Positions 49,848 to 56,849 of a stretch of 56,849 nt of DNA are shown one piece after another. Both the position numbers and the translations under genes were made by a program. Each line of letters starts with the position of its first letter. Position 1 is the stretch's first letter. The notes below the pieces were generated by a model, which saw only the letters and a program-made list of their open reading frames with translations, searched no databases and was not told the DNA's origin. Source of the stretch: 4572-123 sp002084545 (GTDB lineage: Bacteria; Desulfobacterota; Desulfobacteria; Desulfobacterales; 4572-123). The stretch covers positions 1 to 56,849 of the forward strand of contig JAOZSJ010000010.1 in assembly GCA_029939715.1 (NCBI GenBank), read 5' to 3'.

Positions 49848-52295
49848 TCAATGCAGTGCAGTTTGCTGATTCACGTCTTTCTCGGGCACGATATCAAAGG
49901 TCATATCACTTTGCCGGAAAAGGTTTTCCCCCTCGTTGACAACCAGTGAATGGGTCAGCACCTCATCCATATGTTCGATGGCCACGATATCAAGGTCCCT
50001 GGCAATAGTTGCCGGAATATCTTTGATATCTTTTTCGTTTTCCTCCGGAATCAAAATTTTCTTAATACCTCCGGAATGCGCAGCCAGAATTTTTTCCTTC
50101 AATCCGCCGATGGGCAGAACCCGCCCGCGCAGCGTAATTTCGCCGGTCATGGCAATATCCCGAAAAACCGGCCGCCGGGTCAGGGCCGAAACCAGAGATG
50201 CGCACATGGATATTCCTGCCGAGGGGCCGTCCTTGGGGATGGCGCCTTCGGGAATATGTATATGAATATCCTTTTTTTCATAAAAATCGCTGTCTATCAT
50301 AAGTCTTTCGGAACGGGAACGTACATAACTCAGGGCAGCCTGGGCCGATTCCTTCATCACGTCGCCCAGTTTTCCGGTCACCAGAAGCTTGCCCGTGCCG
50401 GGCATGATCAGGGTTTCAATGCACAGCAGTTCCCCGCCCACGGAGGTCCATGCCAGGCCGGTCACAATACCGATCTGATCTTTATCCTCGATCCGGCTTT
50501 TCTTGAAACGCGGCGGCCCAAGGTATTTCTTGATCGATGTGGCCGAAATATTGAACACTGTCTGGTCCCGATTTTTAAGCACATTACGAGCAATCTTGCG
50601 GCATACCGAAGAGATTTCACGTTCCAGATTTCTTACACCGGCCTCGCGGGTATAACGCTGGGCAAGGGTCAAAATAGCATTTTTGGAAAACCGGATATCC
50701 CTGGTCTCAAGGCCATTCATTTTGATCTGCTTGGGAACAAGAAACTGCCTGGCGATGTTGTACTTTTCATATTCCGTATACCCGGGCAGACGGATAATCT
50801 CCATTCGATCCTGAAGCGGCAGCGGAATATCGGGCAGCGTGTTGGCCGTGGTAACAAACAAGATATCCGACAAATCATAGTCGATATCCAGATAGTGATC
50901 GTTAAAGCTGAAATTCTGTTCCGGATCAAGGACTTCGAGCAGGGCCGCAGAAGGATCGCCACGAAAATCCATGCTCATTTTGTCCACCTCATCCAGGCAG
51001 AACACAGGATTGTTGACCCCTGATTTTTTCAAAGACTGGATGATTTTACCGGGCATGGCGCCGATATATGTACGGCGATGCCCACGGATTTCCGCCTCAT
51101 CACGAACGCCTCCAAGGCTGAGCCGAACAAATTTACGGCCGGTTGCCCGGGCCACCGAGCGGGCCAGGGATGTCTTGCCGACGCCCGGCGGACCCACCAG
51201 ACAGAGAATCGGCCCCCGAACCTTTTTAATGAGCGTCTGAACAGCCAGGTATTCAAGAATCCGCTCTTTGGGTTTTTCCAGCCCGTAATGGTCCTCGTTG
51301 AGTATGTTTTCAGCCTCATCAATATGATTACGTATCCGGCTGCGCTCAAACCAGGGAAGGCTGATTATCCAGTCGATATAATTGCGCACCACGGTGGCTT
51401 CGGCCGACATGGGGGTCATGAGCTTGAGTTTTTTAAATTCCTGGCGGGCCTTTTTTGCCGCCTCCCTGGACATGCGTTTACGCTTGATCCGTTTTTCAAG
51501 CTCGCGGAGCTCATCGTTGGGATCTTCCGCGCCGCCCATCTCTTTTTTTATGGCCCGCATCTGCTCATTCAGATAATACTGCTTCTGAGTTTTTTCCATC
51601 TGGGACTTGACGCGCCCCTTAATCTTCTGATCCGTCCTGAAAATGTCGATTTCCATTTTAATCAGGTGCAGCAGGTGGGTCAGACGGTCTTTCGTGGACT
51701 CTGTTTCAAGCAGACGCTGTTTTTCTTTTATTTTGAAATTGAAATGGGACGCTATTCTGTCGGCCAGTTTTGACGGTTCCGCAATAGCCTCCATGCTGTT
51801 TACAAGATCGCTGGAAATACTCTTGTTCAGGCTGGCATACTGTTTAAATCCATCCATGATAGCACGACTGAGGGCCACGGCTTCGGCCGATGTCAGCTCC
51901 TGCTCGACGATCTGCTCTACGTCCACATGAAAAAACGTCTCATTTTCAACAAACCGCCTGATCCGGGCGCGGGTCTTGCCTTCCACCAGCGCCTTTACCG
52001 TGCCGTCGGGCAGTCGAAGCAACTGAAGTACAGTGCCGATGGTGCCGACCCTACAGATATCTTTCTTGTCGGGCTCGTCTACTTTTGCCTTTTCCTGGGT
52101 GGCCAGAAAAATCTGTTTGTCCTTATTCATGGCATAGGCAAGGGCATTGACGGATTTATCGCGGCCCACAAAGAGCGGCGCGACCATATGGGGAAACACA
52201 ACGATATCTCTCAGAGGCAGCAACGGCAGCAATGTACCGGATGCGTTGGATGCGTCGAATTTTTCGGGTTTGAATATTTTCGGTAAATCAACCAT
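49848..52295 (-). CDS. lon: ATP-dependent protease Lon
   Basis: 815 residues, full length. N-terminal LonN domain (about residues 20-215, LPLLPLRDIVVFPHMVAPLFVGRDKS), coiled-coil middle, AAA+ domain with Walker A GPPGVGKT and a C-terminal serine-lysine protease whose active serine is in KDGPSAGISM. It degrades misfolded and regulatory proteins. It ends the tig-clpP-clpX-lon series, the common bacterial order, and is 25 bases downstream of clpX. Confidence 0.97.
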   Translation of the reverse strand: MVDLPKIFKPEKFDASNASGTLLPLLPLRDIVVFPHMVAPLFVGRDKSVNALAYAMNKDKQIFLATQEKAKVDEPDKKDICRVGTIGTVLQLLRLPDGTVKALVEGKTRARIRRFVENETFFHVDVEQIVEQELTSAEAVALSRAIMDGFKQYASLNKSISSDLVNSMEAIAEPSKLADRIASHFNFKIKEKQRLLETESTKDRLTHLLHLIKMEIDIFRTDQKIKGRVKSQMEKTQKQYYLNEQMRAIKKEMGGAEDPNDELRELEKRIKRKRMSREAAKKARQEFKKLKLMTPMSAEATVVRNYIDWIISLPWFERSRIRNHIDEAENILNEDHYGLEKPKERILEYLAVQTLIKKVRGPILCLVGPPGVGKTSLARSVARATGRKFVRLSLGGVRDEAEIRGHRRTYIGAMPGKIIQSLKKSGVNNPVFCLDEVDKMSMDFRGDPSAALLEVLDPEQNFSFNDHYLDIDYDLSDILFVTTANTLPDIPLPLQDRMEIIRLPGYTEYEKYNIARQFLVPKQIKMNGLETRDIRFSKNAILTLAQRYTREAGVRNLEREISSVCRKIARNVLKNRDQTVFNISATSIKKYLGPPRFKKSRIEDKDQIGIVTGLAWTSVGGELLCIETLIMPGTGKLLVTGKLGDVMKESAQAALSYVRSRSERLMIDSDFYEKKDIHIHIPEGAIPKDGPSAGISMCASLVSALTRRPVFRDIAMTGEITLRGRVLPIGGLKEKILAAHSGGIKKILIPEENEKDIKDIPATIARDLDIVAIEHMDEVLTHSLVVNEGENLFRQSDMTFDIVPEKDVNQQTALH

Positions 52296-52320
52296 TTTAT
52301 TTTTCTACCGCCCTTTGGCT

Positions 52321-53568
52321 TCAGGATGCCTGTTTTTTCGTTTGCTCATACAGAAGAATAGGTTCTTCATCGCTTAGCACCACATCTTCACCAACGACAC
52401 ATTCCTTGACGTTTTCAAGAGAGGGAATTGTGTACATGATATCAAGCAATGCGGTCTCCATGATCGCGCGCAGTCCCCTGGCGCCGGATTTGCGTTTGAC
52501 TGCACCTTTCGCAATTGCGGCCAGGGCACTGTCGGTGAACCTGATGTTGACTCCTTCGATTTCAAACAATTTTTCATACTGTTTGACCAGAGCGTTTTTC
52601 GGCTCGGTAAGGATTCGGATCAGGGAGGCCTCATTCAACTCCCCTAAAGTAGCGATCACCGGCAGCCGTCCCAGAAATTCGGGGATAAGACCGAATTTAA
52701 TTAAATCCTCCGGCTGCAGGAGTTCTAAAAGTTCGCCGATATTCTTTTCCGTCTGCTTGAATATATTGGCACCGAACCCCATGATTTTTTCCCCGAGCCG
52801 TCGATTGATCACCTGGTCCAGGCCGTTGAAGGTGCCGCCGCAGATAAACAGAATGTTAGATGTATCCACCTTGACAAAATCCTGCTGCGGATGCTTACGC
52901 CCGCCCTTGGGCGGTACACTGGCGGTGGTGCCTTCGATGATTTTCAGCAGTGCCTGCTGAACCCCTTCACCGGACACATCCCGCGTAATGGAAGGATTGT
53001 CGGACTTGCCGGCGATTTTGTCGATTTCATCGATATAAACAATACCCCGTTTGGCCTTTTCAACATCGTAGTCGGCATTCTGGAGCAAAGCCAGGATAAT
53101 ATTTTCCACATCCTCGCCCACGTAACCGGCTTCGGTGAGGCTTGTGGCATCGGCTATGGTAAAAGGAACATTTAAAAATCGGGCCAGAGTCTGGGCCAGA
53201 AGGGTCTTGCCGCTACCGGTGGGTCCGATAAGCAGAATATTGCTTTTCTGAATTTCAACATCACCTGTATTGACCAGGGTATCAAGGCGTTTGTAATGAT
53301 TGTAGACTGCAACCGACAAAATCTTTTTGGCAGCTTCCTGCTCGATCACATACCCGTCCAGCATCTCCTTGATTTCCTTGGGAGTCAGGTTCTGGCCGAT
53401 ATCACCGGTGCTCTGTTCACTCTCCTCTTCTATAATTTCACTGCACAGTTGAATACACTCATCACAGATATAAACCGCAGGGCCCGCGATAAGCTTTTTA
53501 ACCTCTTTCTGGTTTTTTCCGCAAAATGAACAGAAAAGGTTGTCTTCTGCATTCCCTTTTTTTGTCAT
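52321..53568 (-). CDS. clpX: ATP-dependent Clp protease ATP-binding subunit ClpX
   Basis: 415 residues, normal length. The N-terminal zinc-binding domain has C13, C16, C35 and C38; Walker A GPTGSGKT is at 115-122, and VYIDEIDKIAG is Walker B. ClpX unfolds tagged proteins and feeds them to ClpP. The start overlaps the clpP stop by four bases, so the two are coupled. Confidence 0.97.
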   Translation of the reverse strand: MTKKGNAEDNLFCSFCGKNQKEVKKLIAGPAVYICDECIQLCSEIIEEESEQSTGDIGQNLTPKEIKEMLDGYVIEQEAAKKILSVAVYNHYKRLDTLVNTGDVEIQKSNILLIGPTGSGKTLLAQTLARFLNVPFTIADATSLTEAGYVGEDVENIILALLQNADYDVEKAKRGIVYIDEIDKIAGKSDNPSITRDVSGEGVQQALLKIIEGTTASVPPKGGRKHPQQDFVKVDTSNILFICGGTFNGLDQVINRRLGEKIMGFGANIFKQTEKNIGELLELLQPEDLIKFGLIPEFLGRLPVIATLGELNEASLIRILTEPKNALVKQYEKLFEIEGVNIRFTDSALAAIAKGAVKRKSGARGLRAIMETALLDIMYTIPSLENVKECVVGEDVVLSDEEPILLYEQTKKQAS

Positions 53569-54185
53569 TTTTTTGTCTCCGTTTCAGCCAGTTCGTTCAG
53601 ATCATCCCGGCTTACAATGACGTTATCAATGATGCCGTATTCGCCGGCTTCCTTGCTTGACATAAAAAAATCACGATCCGTGTCTTCCTGAACCTGGGCA
53701 AGTGGTTTGCCGGTATGGAGCACCAAGATATTATTCAATTTATCTTTCATCCGCAGTATTTCCTTGGCCTGGATAGCGATATCGGATGCCTGGCCCTGAT
53801 ATCCGCCCATGGGCTGATGAATCATGATCCGGGCGTTGGGCAGGGCGTACCGCTTGTCTTTTGCACCCGCGGCCAACAGAAGCGCACCCATGCTGGCGGC
53901 CTGTCCCAGACAAACCGTGGCGATATCCGGCTTGATATATTGCATGGTGTCGTACACGGCCAGCCCTGCAGTCACGATGCCGCCGGGAGAATTGATATAA
54001 AAATTGATGTCTTTTTCCGGATCGTCCGATTCCAGGAACAGGAGCTGGGCAATCAGAAGATTGGCAATTTCATCATTTATGGCAGTGCCGAGAAATATAA
54101 TCCGGTCCTTGAGCAGTCGTGAATAAATATCATAGGCACGCTCGCCCCGGCTGCTTTGTTCTATGACCATGGGAACCAATGGCAT
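53565..54185 (-). CDS. clpP: ATP-dependent Clp protease proteolytic subunit ClpP
   Basis: 206 residues, standard. Catalytic Ser98 in GQAASMGALLL, His123 in MIHQPMGG, Asp172 in DTDRDFFMS. It forms a tetradecamer that degrades substrates unfolded by ClpX. RBS AGAGGAG precedes the ATG. Tig lies 85 bases upstream; clpX overlaps its end. Confidence 0.97.
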   Translation of the reverse strand: MPLVPMVIEQSSRGERAYDIYSRLLKDRIIFLGTAINDEIANLLIAQLLFLESDDPEKDINFYINSPGGIVTAGLAVYDTMQYIKPDIATVCLGQAASMGALLLAAGAKDKRYALPNARIMIHQPMGGYQGQASDIAIQAKEILRMKDKLNNILVLHTGKPLAQVQEDTDRDFFMSSKEAGEYGIIDNVIVSRDDLNELAETETKK

Positions 54186-54270
54186 GGGGTGTTTCTCCTC
54201 TATGTAGAGTTGACTTTGTTTTGCAATATTAAATATTTCAATAACCGTTCACGGTTGGCGGTTATATATT

Positions 54271-55641
54271 CTAATCCGTTGTTTCTTCTTTTGGCTCTGT
54301 TTCTTCGGAATCGCTTTCTCCGGGTATTTCGGATGTCTGCTCTTCCGGTTCTACTTCCGTGACGGAACCTTCTTCTATTATAAGCCTGATGGCTTGCTTT
54401 TCAAGTAAAGAATGCTTGAAATTTTCCAGCTTGTCGCCATTTTGCTTGTAAAAGCTTTTAATTTCTTCAATCGGATGCTTAAAGGTATCCGCCATTTCCT
54501 GATAGCCTTTTTCAAGATCGCTGTCTGACACATCAAGTTTTTCCTGGGCGATGATCTTGTCCAGAATCAGGTAGCGGCGAACCTGTTTTTCGGCTGTTTC
54601 ACGGTACTGCCCGGATAGAATCTCCCTTGTTATCCCCATCTCCTCAAAGGTTTTGTTGTACTGCTGGAAAGACCGTTCCGCTTCTGCTATAATATTGTCC
54701 AGTTCCGCCTGGATCAATACTTCCGGAACCTCAAATTCCTGCTGGCTGATCAACGCCTTGAAAATCTGTTCATTCATTTCCTGTTCGGATCGTTTGTCAT
54801 AGCCCTGCTGAAGGTTCTCATGAATGGCCTTTTTAAGTTCATCCAGGGTCTCATAACGGCCCATTTTTTTTGCAAGTCCGTCATCTATTTCCGGCAGAAT
54901 CTCCTCCCGGATTTCATTTAATTTAACCTTGAAGGTTATGGTAAGGCCTGCCAGTTTATCATTAAAATAATCCTCGGGCAGGGCGACCTCGACATCGCGG
55001 GTTTCGCCGACAGCCATGCCGACCAGTTTGTCATCGAGATCTTTGCTTATCCGGCCGTCACCGATTTTCATGGTAAAATTTTCCGTAAGCCCGGTTTCGG
55101 CAAAAGGTTTGCCGTCCTTGAACCCCTCATAGTCGATCAAAATAAAATCACCATCCTTGACCGGACGATCCCCTTCAATCGTTTGCTGAGTCGCCATATT
55201 TTTCTGCAGCATTTTAAGCTGGGTTTCCAGCTCTTCATCACTGGCCTCGTAAATTGTCTTTTTCAGCTCAAGACCTTTGAAATCAACATCTGCAAGTTCC
55301 GGACGAATCTCCACAACAGCATCATACGCGTAGGGCTGCCCCCCGCTTTTCAGCTCGGCGGGTTCGATATCGGGATTTCCCAGAATGTTAAGCCCGGTCT
55401 CCCGAACGGCTTCCACAAAAGAGGCCTGAATGAGTTTGGATGTCACATCGGCGTTTACATCCTTTTTATACATTCTTTCCAGAACCGTGCGTGGGGTTTT
55501 ACCCGGACGAAAGCCTTTGGTTTTGGCTGTTTTTTTAAGGGTTTTATACGCATCATCCAGTTCGCGTTTGACATCTTCCGCGGGCACTTCGATATGCAGT
55601 GTTTTTTTTACGCTGCTTACATCTTCGACATTTACGTGCAT
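54271..55641 (-). CDS. tig: Trigger factor
   Basis: 456 residues. N-terminal ribosome-binding domain with the GFRPGKTPR signature (residues about 42-50), PPIase domain (about 155-240) and C-terminal arms, ending in an acidic Glu-rich tail of about 30 residues. It binds nascent chains at the ribosome exit. RBS GAAAGGAAAATC. It begins the tig-clpP-clpX-lon group and ends in TAG. Confidence 0.96.
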   Translation of the reverse strand: MHVNVEDVSSVKKTLHIEVPAEDVKRELDDAYKTLKKTAKTKGFRPGKTPRTVLERMYKKDVNADVTSKLIQASFVEAVRETGLNILGNPDIEPAELKSGGQPYAYDAVVEIRPELADVDFKGLELKKTIYEASDEELETQLKMLQKNMATQQTIEGDRPVKDGDFILIDYEGFKDGKPFAETGLTENFTMKIGDGRISKDLDDKLVGMAVGETRDVEVALPEDYFNDKLAGLTITFKVKLNEIREEILPEIDDGLAKKMGRYETLDELKKAIHENLQQGYDKRSEQEMNEQIFKALISQQEFEVPEVLIQAELDNIIAEAERSFQQYNKTFEEMGITREILSGQYRETAEKQVRRYLILDKIIAQEKLDVSDSDLEKGYQEMADTFKHPIEEIKSFYKQNGDKLENFKHSLLEKQAIRLIIEEGSVTEVEPEEQTSEIPGESDSEETEPKEETTD

Positions 55642-55735
55642 GATTTTCCTTTCATCGTATCAAATAACCGAAATAAAACATAAATTATGTGCAACCCTTC
55701 ACAGGTGCAGGGTTCACCGTTCAAAATTATAAGCC

Positions 55736-55822
55736 TGGTGCGAGAGGGGAGACTCGAACTCCCATTCCGTTGCCGGAGCTGGATCCTAAGTCCAGTGCGT
55801 CTACCAGTTCCGCCACTCTCGC
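55736..55822 (-). tRNA. tRNA-Leu (TAG)
   Basis: 87 bases with encoded CCA and a long class II variable arm. The minus strand begins GCGAGAGTGGCGGAACTGG; the anticodon loop is CTTAGGA, T-arm GAGTTCGAGTC. It lies 94 bases upstream of tig on the same strand. Confidence 0.95.
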
Positions 55823-56015
55823 GTTTAATGTTGCAATATATAATTATTATCAGCGTATTGATTTATATCTTAAATCAACCTTTTTATCTAAAATATTCAA
55901 AAATAATATCAAACCTTGGAGGTGTCAAGAAAAATTGCAGAATCCACTTATCACTTGCATGATAAAAAAAAGCATGATAAGCAGGACATCCATTTCATCG
56001 ATTTTCAATTTTTTT

Positions 56016-56093
<78 letters not shown>

Positions 56094-56232
56094 TTAAACT
56101 AATAAGTTACAAACCAAATAGATCAAATTCTCAAAAGTGGGTGTACCTTAGTGGGTGCACCTTTTGACAAAAGATATACCCACTATAAACTTTTTATGGC
56201 TAATAAACTCTATGATTTCAAGCTATGCCCGG

Positions 56233-56257
56233 TGCTTGTGGAGCAGGGAGTCGGAGG
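56233..56257 (+). repeat. Partial copy of tRNA-Pro anticodon arm (possible att site)
   Basis: 25 bases that match tRNA-Pro positions 56045-56069 at all but two positions; 18 consecutive bases (GGAGCAGGGAGTCGGAGG) are identical. The two differences change the loop so that the anticodon place reads GTG. A tRNA-derived direct repeat next to a tRNA is typical of an attachment site left by an integrating element. No integrase is seen inside the window. Confidence 0.55.
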
Positions 56258-56311
56258 GATACGGCTTTATTTAAAAAGATGGTCAAACATACCACATGGT
56301 ATTATTGAAAA

Positions 56312-56345
56312 TTTTAATGTTTCCAATTGTTGCGATTAGGATAAT
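56312..56345 (+). repeat. 34-bp direct repeat, copy 1
   Basis: Identical over all 34 bases to the sequence at 56816-56849; the two copies are 504 bases apart and flank a truncated GAF gene. They may be longer since copy 2 runs to the window edge. They are not spaced like CRISPR repeats. Confidence 0.9.
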
Positions 56346-56794
56346 TAATCTAATACCTGTTTGCCTGCCGTTAAGGGTAATGCCAAAGACTCAAAAATTT
56401 CTTGTTTTTTCATCAACGCTATTTCTAACTCATCTGCTGCAGGATCATCTATTCGAACATGTAATATTTGATTGGTTTCTAAAGCGTGTAACGTTGCAGG
56501 ATATTTATTGAGATCATAAATTCGGCTCAGTTCGTCGGTTTTATCTGGATAGAATTTATTATAATCGATCAAACTCTTGAGTTGATTTTTTTCACGTAGC
56601 CATAAAAGGATTGTGCAGCCAGAAGAGTTAAAAACTCCTGCAATATGGCTGGCAATAGTTTTCAAGGTGTTTTCAAGGGAAAAATCCGAATTTATAGCCG
56701 TAGCGGCTTCATATAATTTCTGTAAATTCTTATTTTCGTTCTCTAATTCTGACAATCTGTTTTCCATTTGTTCATTAGATCGCTTATTTGACAT
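56345..56794 (-). CDS. GAF domain protein, probably truncated
   Basis: 149 residues. A coiled coil (about residues 5-30) precedes an incomplete GAF domain (LYEAATAINSDFSLENTLKTIASHIAGVFNSSGCTILLW, then SLALPLTAGKQVLD). The domain normally needs about 30 more residues after this point and would be followed by an output domain. The stop codon lies exactly where the 34-bp repeat begins, so the gene was probably cut by the rearrangement. GGAG precedes the ATG. It is AT-richer than the main chromosomal genes, consistent with acquired DNA. Confidence 0.75.
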   Translation of the reverse strand: MSNKRSNEQMENRLSELENENKNLQKLYEAATAINSDFSLENTLKTIASHIAGVFNSSGCTILLWLREKNQLKSLIDYNKFYPDKTDELSRIYDLNKYPATLHALETNQILHVRIDDPAADELEIALMKKQEIFESLALPLTAGKQVLD

Positions 56795-56815
56795 CAGAAT
56801 TCATCTCCATAGAGG

Positions 56816-56849
56816 TTTTAATGTTTCCAATTGTTGCGATTAGGATAAT
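56816..56849 (+). repeat. 34-bp direct repeat, copy 2 (at window end)
   Basis: Second copy of the repeat at 56312-56345, ending at the last base of the window. The sequence may stop here because of the repeat, either as an assembly break or by coincidence. Confidence 0.85.

Noticed and set aside
49950..51023. 357-codon open frame on the + strand opposite lon
   Set aside because: It is the antisense shadow of Lon, without recognisable domains.
56312..56849. CRISPR array
   Set aside because: Only two copies are present, about 470 bases apart, with coding sequence between; spacing and structure do not fit.

Overview
The window reads as a chromosomal stretch of a strictly anaerobic deltaproteobacterium, most likely a sulfate reducer of the Desulfobacterales (inference). 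The supporting genes are a bacterial-type pyrrolysine cluster with split synthetase, a corrinoid/folate methyltransferase, anaerobic class III ribonucleotide reductase, indolepyruvate:ferredoxin oxidoreductase, several radical SAM enzymes, a TRAP transporter and large PAS-rich hybrid kinases. A run of exactly 100 N at 1636-1735 marks a scaffold join.

Layout. 1-1.6 kb: cut-off ABC exporter (permease and ATPase). 1.8-5.2 kb: a hybrid histidine kinase with a substrate-binding-protein-like sensor and an unusual HTH-receiver protein. 5.3-11.4 kb (+): fmdB-hemC-cobA/hemD for tetrapyrroles, an M20-like protein overlapping glucosyl-3-phosphoglycerate synthase, and moaA. 11.7-17.3 kb (-): iorA-iorB-dctP-dctQ-dctM, preceded by a tryptophan-codon leader peptide and an intrinsic terminator (an attenuator). 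17.4-20.2 kb (+): adenosine-specific kinase family protein, a cereblon-like CULT-domain protein, and a B12-binding-type radical SAM protein. 20.2-28.2 kb: lipoprotein, trmL, amidohydrolase, nrdD-nrdG with paired NrdR boxes, ChaN-like lipoprotein, Tat-type radical SAM protein, HU. 28.6-34.6 kb (-): methyl-THF methyltransferase and the complete pyrrolysine set pylT-pylSc-(thioesterase)-pylB-pylC-pylD-pylSn. 34.9-42.5 kb (-): CorC/HlyC protein, 10-TM metal exporter, MFS, NifX-like, ABM, DUF1638, FeS flavoenzyme, thioredoxin. 42.9-48.7 kb: PAS sigma-54 activator, GAF protein, four-PAS hybrid kinase. 48.8-49.2 kb: a DsrE-family selenoprotein hidden behind an in-frame TGA. 49.5-56.1 kb: tRNAs Asp, Val, Leu, Pro and tig-clpP-clpX-lon. 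The last 800 bases carry a partial copy of the tRNA-Pro anticodon arm, a 34-bp direct repeat and a truncated GAF protein.

How it works together. The strongest new proposal is that iorAB plus the TRAP transporter form a tryptophan-attenuated operon: uptake of an aryl acid and its ferredoxin-driven conversion to indolepyruvate (or another arylpyruvate) would be switched on when charged tRNA-Trp is scarce, so the operon would be a salvage route and not a catabolic one. The same window both uses the 21st amino acid (Sec, with a candidate SECIS hairpin) and encodes the apparatus for the 22nd (Pyl). The CULT protein is translationally coupled to a radical SAM enzyme, which gives a genomic partner for a bacterial relative of the thalidomide-binding domain.
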